A stretch of 64,000 bases of DNA from Oenanthe sinensis. Its lineage: Eukaryota > Streptophyta > Magnoliopsida > Apiales > Apiaceae. A model generated the notes under the pieces. It saw nothing but the letters and a program-made list of their open reading frames with translations. It searched no databases and was not told where the DNA came from. Shown piece after piece: positions 24,520-38,000 of the stretch; the stretch's first letter is position 1; each line of letters begins with the position of its first letter. The stretch spans positions 17,677,631-17,741,630 of the forward strand of contig CM053802.1 in assembly GCA_028671895.1 (NCBI GenBank). The letters are read 5' to 3'. The position numbers and the translations under genes were made by a program.

Positions 24520-27200
24520 ATTTTAGTCAAGGTTTATTTTAAAATTTTATATATAAAATTATTAAGATAGTGAATTATGGGACAATTTTTTTTTAAAAAT
24601 GACTATTAATTTTTGTTAAAAATAAAGTGATAGCTAACTTGGGACGAAGGAAGTATCGAAATCATTTAAGCCTCCACCTACTGTGCCTAATTTTTTTTAT
24701 ATCTTTTTTCAATTCAAAGTCCTCAAACTTTCATCATATTATTCTTTTTTATTTTTTATATTTACAAGTTCATAAGCGGCTGTTTTCGCCTGATTTTAAG
24801 AAATAAAGTATTTTTCATTCAAAAAATATCAATTTAGTATACTGGAAGTATTAAAATAGTTCGCAAGGATTGACTCAGTTGATTAAAGAGAAGAATGTGA
24901 AAATTTGAAATTTTACGGAAGGAGCGGTTTATCTGGTTCCGCGTGAGTCAAAAGTATTAAAATAATACAAAAATTTGAAATTTTCAACTTTTTTCTTGAA
25001 TTAACCATCTAAAAATAATTGATCTTGAAATTAGGGAGGATAAAAGGATAGGATATAAATAACGATGAATTTTATAACATTCACGGTCTACACTTAAAAG
25101 ATGGTGATTAATCGGATTAATTGGTCAACGAATTTGATTAATTGTTCTTAATTGGTAAATGAATGAATTCCGCGTTGATTAAGTGAAAAGGTGTTTTTCA
25201 AAAAAAAAAATCGGGTGAGACGGGAATATTAAAGCGGTAAAACATTAAAGGGATAATGTTTATTATATTTAAAGAGAATAATGTTTATGAATTTTGTTTA
25301 GGGATATATTCTAATTAAAAAATTAATATTTAAAATTTTAATTTAATAATTAATCAATTACCCGACACAAATCTCAATATCATACTACGAAATCCGATCC
25401 AAATACCGTAGACTATCAACTATTAAATTTTTAATATTTTAATTTTAATAATATAATATTGATAAATATATTTGAACAGGACGGGGTAAAATACGATGTC
25501 ATCCGCAGTTTTTTACTAATATAATATTACCTCTTACGTAATGTTACCCAATCAACTCGGTTATCCACATAAATCATTATAGACGTGATTCGGAACTCGT
25601 AAAACCGATAATAACTGGCATTCCTACTTATTTAAAATATATTAGAGGAGTGTGCTCGATTTATATTTTAATTCATTTTTTGAATTTTAAAACTTCAAGT
25701 CTATTTAGTTTAAAATTTTAAAAAATATTAAATTTGGAGGTATTTAATAAAAGAATTTTCAAAATTAAAATTTGATAAATTTCCATTCAAACCCGTTGAA
25801 TTCAAAGTTTTGGTGGATTTTTTTATTTTATAAAATGATAGATTTTATAATTTTTTTATAATTTATTTTGAAATTATATAAAATTTATGGAATTTTTATT
25901 TAAAATATATGAAACTCTACATCAATATCAGTTAAAACTAAAATTAATTATAAACATTTAAAATCTATATCAAATACATTTTTCTAAAATTCATAAATTA
26001 TTATTAATTCACTAATATCAGTTATAATTTTGATTTTAATAGATTTCTTTTAAAATATATAATATATTAAATAATCTTTCTGATTCATTTTTTACGGAGT
26101 ACAATACATAATTTTAAACATTAATAATATGTTTCTATAATTTAATAAATTTTAAAATTTTAAATTTCATAATGAATATAATTATATTTTTATCTCAAAT
26201 TATTTATTAAAAATTAAAATAATTATTATTTTTAAACGAAAAAAATACTAAATAATCATTTTTTCCCGATCCAAACAAAATCTTAATAATTTTCCTGGTC
26301 CCATTTAATTCATGACCTTAATCATTTTCATGGTCCCACCGATTCATATCCCATTTAATTCTCTGCCTTGCATTATCATTAGTCACTACCATGGTCCCTT
26401 TTTATCCACTCACATAATACACGTTTTTCCATGAATTTTAATATTATTTCTTTAATCTCAAAATAATTATTTTATTCTAATTTTTGTTAGTTAAATTGAT
26501 TAAATTTTAACTAAATATTGCACATATTATATAACTAAAACAATTTTAAAAATTATATTATTAAAAACATATCTAATTGACTTTAATTTTTCAATTTTTA
26601 AAATTATTAAAAAATAATTTTTAATTTACGGTCAAAATTGAATCAATTTAATCATTAGAACATTAAACATAACACTTATTTTAAGATAAGGAGAATATTC
26701 ATTTTAGGATATACTCGTCTCTCTTTTTATTTAAAAAAAAGGGGGGTGCGGAGAAAAATGATATTAATTTAAAAGGAATGACAAAAATCGGAGTTCATTT
26801 TGAACTTAGTCTCCATTTTTCTTTTATTATAAACTATTTATAAGTCGAAATATATATATATATATATATACAAGTCATTACTCCATAAAACTTATATAAA
26901 GAACAAGAAAAAGTATTTTAGAATCTTATATAAAAACTCATTTAAATTCTAAATTTTACATCAATTATGTTTTTATGAATAAAAATAAAATCTAACACAA
27001 GATTAACAAAAAATCATAATATAATTATGTGTAAATTTCATTTTTATAAAAATATATATAAGATTTATGTTGGATTCCACTAATTATTTTATTTTATTTA
27101 ATAATAATGAAAATTACAATAACAAATAAAAAAGAATAATATAATATCTTAATTTATATATTTACAGTCAATTTACGATAAAAAAGAAAGTACACAGCAA
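24520..27200. other. AT-rich intergenic DNA
   Basis: No gene or RNA recognised. Short (TA)n tract at about 26849-26869. Open frames are short and lack family resemblance. Confidence 0.45.
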
Positions 27201-27204
27201 TTAA

Positions 27205-27556
27205 GGCTCCGTTTAAGATTGTCGCTGAAAACTACTATTCTGTGAGAAAAAGTGGTGGTTAAGAAAATCAAATGACTGTTTGATAATTTTTTTTATTTGT
27301 GCATAATTTGAGATATAATATATAAAAATAATATTTTTAGAGAGGTTTGATGATAAAACTTGTAGTTATTTACTGCAAAACCTAAAAAACTATTTTTTTT
27401 AAAAAAAATTATGGGGGACATGTTTTCTCTAATAGTAGTTTTTAGGCTAAAAATGTTTTTTCATATATTAGTTTATAAATTTACCAAACACATTTCTCAT
27501 AGTTTTTCAGTAAAAAGTTATTGTAACTGTTTGTAACAACAATACTAAACGAGACC
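27205..27556. mobile_element. MITE, hAT-like ends
   Basis: GGCTCCGTTTAAGATTGTCG at the left pairs with the complement of AACAATACTAAACGAGACC at the right. The GGnnCCGTTTG-like terminus is common in plant non-autonomous hAT MITEs. No coding sequence; a target duplication is not clear. Confidence 0.55.
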
Positions 27557-27853
27557 TAAATATAACCTCAAAATAAAACATATAAAAAAATACAGATTTT
27601 ATATCGAACTGCCCACCAATCTCATAAAATAATATCAAGTAACTACACAATCTCCACGACGACTCATTTAAATCATTAAAGTGTTAAAATATATCATTTT
27701 GTTTAAAAAATTGATGGTCAACGTTAAAATTGTAGACTAACTATGCTAATTGGACATGCTACGTGGAAAAAGAAAAAAAATTAAATAACACATCATTGAT
27801 TAAATAATTAAAAAAATAAAGAGTAAATACATTATTATGATAAAATACATGCA

Positions 27854-28143
27854 TTAGAGTATCTCCAATGGTGGAGACCTCTTAGCAATAATATCGTAAG
27901 TGACACAATTTTTAGCAATTGATGCACTCCAATGACATTAGGTAAAAGAAAACTCTTAGCAAAAAATTTATATAACCTTCTATGGATGGCTATATATAGC
28001 CAATGTATAAAAACTAATAGCAAAAAATATATAGACAATGTTATAATCATTACCATTGGAGCTCTAGAGTTTTTAAGTTATCTATTTTTTAACCAATCAT
28101 TATAACCAGCCAATATAGCTAACCCCCTTGGAGAGACTCTTAT
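27854..28143. mobile_element. MITE with CTCCAATGG ends
   Basis: Left end TTAGAGTATCTCCAATGGTG mirrors right end CCCCCTTGGAGAGACTCTTA. Internal TTAGCAA/TTGCTA motifs repeat, and a second ATTACCATTGGAGCTCTAGAG segment lies inside. Tourist-like structure. Confidence 0.6.
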
Positions 28144-29015
28144 AAATCGGAATTATTCGACGTTCATCATATCCGTAAACGAACATTGATTCCGCAATTG
28201 CAAATCACACCAATACGCTCATGAAGTTTTCGACATAGACTTAGAGCTTTTTTTTTGTTATAGATAAATATGATAATATATATAAGAGTAATTAAAAAGT
28301 TATATACAAGCGAAAGAGATATTAAGAAATCTAATAATGAACTCCAAGATATAAGTACAAATACAAATCTAAGTATATAAAAAGAAGTACCTATGATATA
28401 TAAAGAGTTAATAGTCAAGTTTTTTTTAAAAAAAATTAACAGAGTAATATATTTTAACACTTTAATAGTTTAAATGAGTCATCATGAAAATTGAATAATT
28501 ACTTGATATTTTTTATAAGACAGTAGGTAGTTTGATATAAACCCAAAAAAAAAAAAGAAGAAGCAAAATCCGAATTAAATATAATCCTTAAATGAGTTCA
28601 AGCAACTCAACTCCAAAGGTTTACGACCCTACTTTACACTCTATGTACTAATACTATATCAAATACATTCAAAATACATGCTCAATCTATAGTATCTTAA
28701 CATTTTCATAAATTACTGTTTTTGATGTGATACAATAATGCTTTTGTTATTATATACTATATAGCAGATGAACTAAAAAACATGATCATCACAAATTTAA
28801 TACATTTCTTATATTAAGGAAGCACTAATTATCATTTGCATCTTTGCTTCCTAGCCTTCTGCTCTCTATATGCATCTAATACATACTGTATTACTCTTGT
28901 GGGCCTGTAGTGTCACAAGACTCACAACCATGTTCATATTATCATTACTAGATTGCACAGTTTCTTCTTGTTCAGGTTATTTAACTGTGCTTGAGCTGGA
29001 ACTGCAAGTATATGT
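28144..29015. other. gap and probable 3' UTR of the ABA3-like gene
   Basis: No coding sequence. About 28850-29015 (minus strand) is likely the 3' UTR after the TGA at 29016; an ATGTAT/AATACA-rich stretch may hold the polyadenylation signal. Confidence 0.4.
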
Positions 29016-32000
29016 TCAGAGCAGATCTTCAACTGGATATACTTCTTCTCCCACTTGAATCATCGAACCTACCTCTTCTTTATTGCCATCGTCGTATGTC
29101 AGAAGTATCCCAAAGAATATCTTCCCCTGTAGAAAGAGAAACAATTTAATGTAGTACATTATTTAAGATGAAGATTGGCGAACAAAGCAAAACTAGGCTT
29201 AAATCTACATTATTACCTTCACTCTCCTGTAGGCAGCCAAAGTTGCCAAAGGTTCATTTAACCTCTGCACCTCGCCTGCTTGGGAATTTATATTGATCAT
29301 CTGACAGCGGTTGCAACCACCCAAAGACTGCAGATTGTTAACACATAAGGAACACCTATTAGACATGTCAACAATTATTAAAAAAAGCCGCTAGCTATGG
29401 CCATTTAATCCCTCATGCAATAGAAGTCAACTCGCAAAATGTAGTCAAAGTCTACATATAATCCCATTATACTCGGACAAATATGATTCTGACCACGAAG
29501 TAATGTCATATTTAAGCATCTTTGCAAATATTTAGTTTCAAAAGTATGTTACTAAACATTATACTCATCGTGTGAAAACCTTCCTGGATACAATTGTAGT
29601 AAGCTACAATATGCAATTGAAAATCCCTACCTACAATAAGAAACCTCTTAACGCACTATGTAATCATCACAATATGTCTTCTGAAATAATGTATTTGAAA
29701 AGGTACATTGTTTAAAAAAAGCACGAAGGAAACATGAAAAACAGTAAGATGTTCAAGTGAGAATTTAAAGAAATCATTAGAAACTCCATAGTTTTCATAC
29801 AAGTCATAAGAAGTGATGTGTCCCTAATGTCAGTGGGGATCAATCTTAATGTTGATCTTCCTAGTATGATATTCAAGATGCGGACGTGAGAACTTACTGT
29901 GAAGTATTTATTCCCAATTCTTATACATTGCCATCCATCTTCTACATATGGTTCCCCACCAGCTATCACAAGGTTTGGGCGAAATCTCATCGGATTGACT
30001 TGGATAGGAGCTGCACGAGAGCCTTTCTCCACATTTTCTACAAATAAACAATAAAAAAAGTTGACATTTTAATATATGCCAAAGAAGTCTCTCTTATTAA
30101 CATATGTTATTAATATATGAAATGAACAATGTCTGAATGGATGAAGCCATGGAAGTTTCAGTTCCTGAAAACAAATGCAAGTCGATACTGATCTCTCGTC
30201 AACACACACACACATATACACACACGACACACAACTTACAAGACATCAATCTGATTTTCATTCAAATTCTCTATTGTACACTTTTCTTTTTCTTACACCT
30301 TGCTCCCGAGTTTTAAAATGGGAGGAAATCAAGTGAAAGGTATGTAAAGTAGTTTCACTTTCACTCCTATTTGTGCTCCCGAGTTTTTAAAAGGAAAGGA
30401 AGCAAGTGAAAATGAATGTAAATTAGACATGCTTTCACTCCAAAACTTTTATCCCAGAATTGGGATGAAAGTACTTTACTCCCTCTTCACTTGCTTTCCT
30501 CAGTTTTTAAAACTCGGGAGCAAGGTGTTAGTTTTCCACATCAGTATAACAGTAACTCTTCACTGTTGTTTGCTTATGACACTATAGACTATAGTTATAT
30601 GTGTATATAGATATATACAACTATTGTTGGCTGTCATAGGCTTCAACTTGCAAAGATATTGGAGCCTTTGGAGGTACCACTCCACTACAGCATTTAATTG
30701 CAGCAATCCAGTGCTAAATTGCAAAAACAAACAAATTTAGCAAGTCCTTATGTTGTATTAGAAGTTACTTTCATACTGATATAATTAGGTTTTTGGCATT
30801 TTTTTGCAATTGTTTTATCCAGGTTATATTAATGGTATTCTTTTACTACTGTTTTTTTACTCTTGCATTTTATGACCTTTATAAATGGATGTTTTTGATA
30901 ATATAGATAATGAAGCAATTGTGATTAGAATTCAAGACCTAAAACCTAGAAGAATGCTACTGTAAATGTTTTACATTAACTTGAATAATATCATCTTTTT
31001 TATGATATCTCAAACATATATACGTATCTATGATCTGCGACTGAATTTCACGATGCACACATCCAGACTCTGCCACTGCACATTCATAACCCCTTTGAAA
31101 GTTCATAAAGCTTACAGCTATTAGCATGCATGTAAATAACTTCCATATATAAAAATTAATAGGTATCTGACGTAAACTAGTCCCCAGATTAATAATTCAT
31201 GTCCTCGACAAAAGCTAGAACGGATTGTGAGATAAATGCACCATAACTTTCCTGCTAGACAAGATTGAGTATATAAGAAACCAGAACATACTTGAGCTTA
31301 ACCTGGTGTTGAGATCAGATACACTTTGCTCAGATATCAGCAACAACTGAGCTTCATTCACAAAATTTAGTTTGCTCTTAGCATCAATGCACATCCCTAC
31401 ACTTTGGTTTCTGTTTGAGCATGGATATCTTTTCGAGCCAGCCAAGCCAGAACTTCTTAACAAAGTACAAGGTCGACCAACAGCATTGCTGAACCAATCA
31501 TCAACCTCATTGCCATAAACCTGGACTTCGTACCTAATATGAAATCAGTGTTTTCTAAAGCTTCAATATAAAAAACTGTGCCCACCATAAACTCTATCAA
31601 ACAAGGTTACTTGTACTTTGTTCTATATCTATATTATATTATTAAAGCGGAACTACCACACCACTGGTAGTCAGTCGGTTCGTTCGTCGGTTTATATTAT
31701 TAACGCCAAACTACTACATCTTTGGAAGTCGGTTGATTAGTCCGTCTTTTAGGCCAAAAAATTAAACTAATAAAAATATGGATTAATTCTAAAAAGTATA
31801 ATATGAGCAAAAATATTCATGTTACAATATATTGTTGAATTAAAGACAAATATGATTTTTAAAAATATAATTCTAAATATTTTATAACTGCATCAGGCAT
31901 GTATTACTGATAATAAAAAATTAATATAAGAAGTTATAGATTTATTAATAAATTTGTCGATAAACTTTTAAAGTATTTTTTTACTATGCAATCCCGTGCA

Positions 32001-35000
32001 CGGGTTTTGTAATGCATGTATTAGATTGTAGATAAAAAGGTCAATACAGATTTTTTCCACCTAACATCAAAATTCAGTAACTAGCCACACAATTATTTGT
32101 CTACTTGATCAAATAAAACATTTAACAAGCAAAAGTTTGATTATGCCTCTATTGACTGTGTTTGATGGCAATTTGGTGATTGCCAGACATTGATATATAC
32201 TTTAGTACTTTACAATGGAAGATTGAGGCAATACCCGGGAAAAGAAAGGCAATGCACACAGCAAAACATTTACACTTGTGTGATTATAAAGGAAAATGCA
32301 ATTGAAAGCAAATGTGACTGAATGTTGCCAAAATTACTGCAAAAAGCGAACTATGATTTACTAATCCGTGTCAACTCAGCATCTCAACCAAACCTAGTAA
32401 CTACAAGTGCACTACAGTGAGTCAAACGAGTATTGGTGTTACTTAAGTCTCCTAGTGGACGCAATGCAGAAAATGGATGGTAATAGATGTCACATTTAAT
32501 GATAGTATGAAGCAATTAATACTAACATAGATCAACCTCGTACCTCACATTATGTATTTCCATTTCAACTCTTCCAGAAATGTAAGAGTCTGATTCAAGT
32601 TCAATCTGCAGTTTCTCTTTGCAACGAGGTGACTCAACAAATAATATGCCCAGATTGAAGTCAATCAATGTACTGATATAACACATTTCTGGAACCTATC
32701 AAAGAATAGATCACTTAAAATATGATGTTTCATATTAAATCAATATTAACATCCATGTGCAGAAAACAACAATGTAGCATTGTGCCGATGAAAATTTGGT
32801 GTTCATATTATTGGTCTTGATGTATGCCGTGGCAGAACTAGGGGATAATATGGGCTCTAACAAGATACTGTGATAAGTAGGAGTTCCTAACATGTTGTGT
32901 TGGACACAAAATCAATATGTTCCACCATGCTGTTATTCTACGTGTTCGCATCAATCTCATTTTAAACACCTCTTACTTTTAGTTTTCATACATTTAACCT
33001 AAGAAACTTGAGAAGGTTCAACAATCAAAACATGTTCAACATGTGATTTAATGTTGTCATGGTGTCTAATAGATTCTACCTGCACTCTTTCTCACTCCAA
33101 CTAACCACTGAGTCTTGGACTATAGCAAGCATGAGGTATCAATTATTTAGTAGATATCAATTAACAGGAACAATCCTTTTGAAAAGTACTCTGCTTATCT
33201 ATGATTTTTTGTTCCTGGAACTGTTGCTGTATTACACATAGTTGATCTTTAATTATTATTTGACATTGATTTAATAATATAAGTACAGGTATATCAATTT
33301 CTCTGGGCTTTTAAAAAGACCAGTTTCACTTAGGATATGAAGACACTTTCTTTTGTTAAAATGGCTTTTCATCCATGAATGCTTCAAATGCATATTATTT
33401 TTTCAAAGGAATAACCTATCATTAGCATTTTGATTTGCTCATTATGAGCCTTCACACTGTAAAATACATCTATCAGAACTGATGTCTAGTCTATATTTTA
33501 GTTACTTTGTCATCCTCATCATTAAAATCCAGATACAACTAACAAATGAGAAACTTAAGATTGGAAAACACATAACTTACGAAGTGACCAGATGATCAAG
33601 GACTTATGGAGATCCATGCATATAGATGAACACTACTGGAGTAATTCAATTTTTTTAATACCAAGGACCCAAATTATATCCTAGATATACTTGATGCAAC
33701 AAAGAGCACAAAGTTTACCTTCTTTTGAGTAAGAATTTCACCACTAGTGCCTTTGATGACCCATTCTCTATCATGTAGCAATCCTGCATAATTTCATAAC
33801 AGAACAAGAACATCAAGGATACTAGATATAACAAAAGATATTTTCCAACAAAAAGTTTATGGGGGTTGCATGAGGTATCTTGGCAGGTAGTAAAGCTGCA
33901 ACTAATACCTATTCAGAAATACCTAAAAAGAAATATTTTTTCTATAATTAAGGTCCACTCCTACTGACCACTCATCCTTAAAACCGTAACTAGCTGGCGG
34001 GAGATACATGACTACTAGGCAGTAATGTCTAGTACAGAGATTTATAATATTTTTAGATGAAGGATTTATATCATTCACACTGAGTAATACGGAATAAACC
34101 AATTAATAATATTATTAAAACTTTCCCATATTATGTTGTTTTACAAACTAACATATTTTGAGACTGCACAAGCTTGAGTGTGCAGGCAAGAAGGCCCTGT
34201 GTGCTGGCATCTTCACAGATATTTTCACCTACTTTCCGTTCTTCTCATCCCTTTGCTCGTGTCTCAGTTCCTTCATTTTTGTATTCCAATCTACTCTCTT
34301 ATGTCTCGAACGCTTACTTAAGATTTCAACCAGTATCAGGGTTTCGTTTTTATACTAGAACATTCTTCAACTGCATTCTACTGAAGAATTATACATCCGA
34401 CCAGCTTACTTGTGTTATTTAACAATATAAGTTGCAATCTTGATGTTCAGGAGCACACCATGCCTACAGAAAAGATAGAGCTGTAGTTTTGCAAACCCCG
34501 TGAAGCAGAGAAACATGAAACACTAAATGATGGAGAAGCTTCTAAATATGTTCGAGATCCAAAGTGACTCGGGCATTAATAGAGTTTGTAGATAAATGAG
34601 GAGAAAAATTACTGATGTAGTCAGGAGAAAAAGGCAATGGAAGAGAGATTTAGAAAGAATTGGACAGAAGTAACACAGAGCAGAAACGGCAATGAGGCGC
34701 ACACGAATGTTGTACACTATGCAAAAAAGTGTGCACAAGAAGCACTATTTCACATGTTTTAATATTTATATATCACCAAAATTTCCGTTCAGTCTAATTT
34801 TATTAGAAATTTATCGTCTCTTCTAGATCAGGAAATTTATATGGTGCTACACATCTGCCACATAACTATGTTAAACTGTGTATACGTAGTATAGAAAGTA
34901 TTGCATTAACTCTGCAATGCACAAGATATCATTGTCAAAACAAATGTCTGTATCAGGAAAATGCACACATAAGGGAAGAGCAAAAAAAAAATCATATACT

Positions 35001-38000
35001 ATGCCAGATGCACACATCCTGTAGTTGGTAATTACAAAAATAACCTCACCAACATAATTTAAGGCATACTAAATAGACATTCATAATAATCGTATTGACT
35101 GGAACTAGCATGACATAAATATGTTTATGCCCTCATGATAACTGGCTTTTGAAACAGTGATGAGATGTACAAAATTATATGCATACAGTATCCTTAACTA
35201 AAAATGAAGTAATCACATTCATTTCCCGTAATACTCTGGCTACAGTAACTATATAGGGTACTTATGTTTTTCCCTCACGATTCTTTAAATTTTCACCAAA
35301 AATTTCGAGTTTGGTGTCTAACTCCAACTTAAAAACACAAAAATAAGATGCCTTTATTATGAAACAAAGAGCTTATACTAAATACATCTTACAAATAGCT
35401 ACCAGTACTGCTTAACCGCCAACTGTCCACGCTGAACCCTCCACATGATTTTATTGGATAGATATTTATCGACCGCAGATAGCATCTAGACATATTTGTA
35501 TCAATGCCTGCAGTTTGAGCATCATATGTATATAAGCCAAGAAAGTAAAGAAAGTAAAGACATTGAATTTGCATAAAGCAAAAACTCATTATTTCAATAC
35601 GGGAGATACTGTAACAGCGCATGCTTATTATTAAAGGAAACAGGAAAAATATATGAAAAAAGACCTTCAGTTGTAAGTGGTCTGTGAAAATTTGAATGAC
35701 TGGACTGCAAAGGTAATGAGACAAATGAACTCCTTATAAAGCTCATAAATTTCTGCAAACCACACAAAAATGGGAAAATGAAGCTTAGAAAAATTCAGTT
35801 AAATATAATCTATTATGTATATAAACAACAGCAAATATTTTACATGAATAATATTTACCTTCCCACCGTTGAAATTTTAATAAAATCTCCACTAAAAGCA
35901 TGTTATTGAGAATTAATAGGGTAAATAAGCTGATATTTAATGGAGGAATACGATATATAAGGAAAGAAAAATGTCAAATGAGACGTTAAGGCTAGATTTA
36001 GGAATTGAGACTCCCTCGGTCTGGAGAGTACAACAATATGGATACAATTAGCCCACTTTTTTTTCTGGAAAAAGGAAAAACTAATGGCCAACTTTTAACA
36101 TTTGGAAGAAAAAAGCAATAGCAGTACAATCAGTTTAGGAGGTACAAGCCTCACGTAGGAGGTACAAGCAGAAAAATAAAAAGCTTCAAAAGGAAAAAAG
36201 GAAGTCCACAATAAGCACAAGGTTCACAACAAATAATTTTCACACTTGTGAAATTTAGCCTGTGACCATATCTATCATCACGCTAAAACCTACTACAATC
36301 ATGCCTTCTTTATTAAATCAGTTACCTTAGCATCTTCAAATGTTGACATATATCCAAAGGATACCCTAACAGCTCCTGTAGGTTTCCCATCTAATATATC
36401 GTGATCATCCCAGCAGACATGCCCCGCCTATATTAAGAGAATATATATTAGTTTATAATTGTGAGTTCACCTTCCCGAAAATTAACACCATGTGAGATGA
36501 ATATATGACAATGAAGAACAACCTCAATATTAGAAAGAAGATCTGAGTGTGTCAAGCCAAGATACTTTGCACATGCACCAGGATTGCAAAAGCACCCTGT
36601 CTAGAGAAGAAAGGTCAACCAATAATAGTAAAAACAGAAACAGCCATTTTTAGGTCTTCATAAGTCAGTATGAAAGTAAGCAAAAGGTCTATAATTTATT
36701 AGAGGAGAATAAGTCAAGTTCTAATAGAAGCATTAGACGTGATTGTAGCATCCCAAAATGTAGTGCACAATTTTGACCAACAAACATAAATTCTGGAAAA
36801 TCTTTTCTCGACTCATACCCGTAGTTGTATTCCAGACAAAGATGCCAATTTTTCAACTTCATGGTAGCCAAACCAAGACCCATCTGGCCTTTTCAAGTTG
36901 AATGAGACAGTTGGACCAAGTTTAGTACACAACTCCTAAAACAGATTTAAACCGATATCAGAATCCTCCTAATTACGGATTAATATGCAAGTCATACATC
37001 ATTGACAGAAAATGCAGATCACTAAAGACAGAATGATATTAATGCCACGTTTATTAGTTGAGATATGAATTTCGTATTGGTTAGAAAAATAAAGGTATCC
37101 AAGCTTGTGTTTTGATTTCAAAGTTGCCTTGGTATGTTTTTGCCTCCTGTTGTATGACAGGCACATAAGAGACAGAGAGAGGAGCGATGGGACTGGAACT
37201 TTAGAGAAGGATTTAGGAAGTGAAAGAGCAAAGAAGTTGGGAATGACGTTTCACCTTTCGGTTCAATTAGATAAACCATTTAGAAGGGCTTTATTAGAAT
37301 ACTAAGATTCAGGAGATTTCTGGCTGCAAAATAATAATATTATATATCACTTTTCTCTGTCACTACAACTGGAGGCAGACAGACTTCCAACTCAATAATT
37401 TAAAACTTTGTTCTCATACCTTACAACAAACATGTGCATCCAAAAATATCTTCTGAGTAACAGAATCAACTTACTTTCCCCAGACTCCAATTTCAAGTTC
37501 AAGAAGCACATAAATCGTACATTCACATAAATATTAGCGAAAAAATAGCTAAACAGAGAGGTGTATCAGTTCGTACTGACATGAAATATAAGATTTGTGA
37601 TATATAACCTTCGAATCAAGTCCATAAACTGTGCAGACACTGTCACCATCATCATGCCTCAGAGCCAGAAGCATATTCCGCAAATATGTCGCAAGTGATG
37701 TGGTATGCCTTGGAACACAATATAAATCATATCAAAACACATGACAAAAGCCAGAAGGAACTACGTATTCCTATACCAATCATAGAAATTTAGAAAAGAC
37801 GACATAAAATTGCAAGCCTATACTCTTAAACTGAAGGGTGATGGGCCTAATGGCCCTTTTTATCACAATTTAAAGTAAAACGGTCCAAAATATCACAATT
37901 TTAAAAAACGGCCTTTTTTGTCACCCAAAAACGCAACTTTAACTTGCATTTTTAGAAAATGCAATTTTATTTTACGTTTTTGAAGAATTTTATTTTCTCA

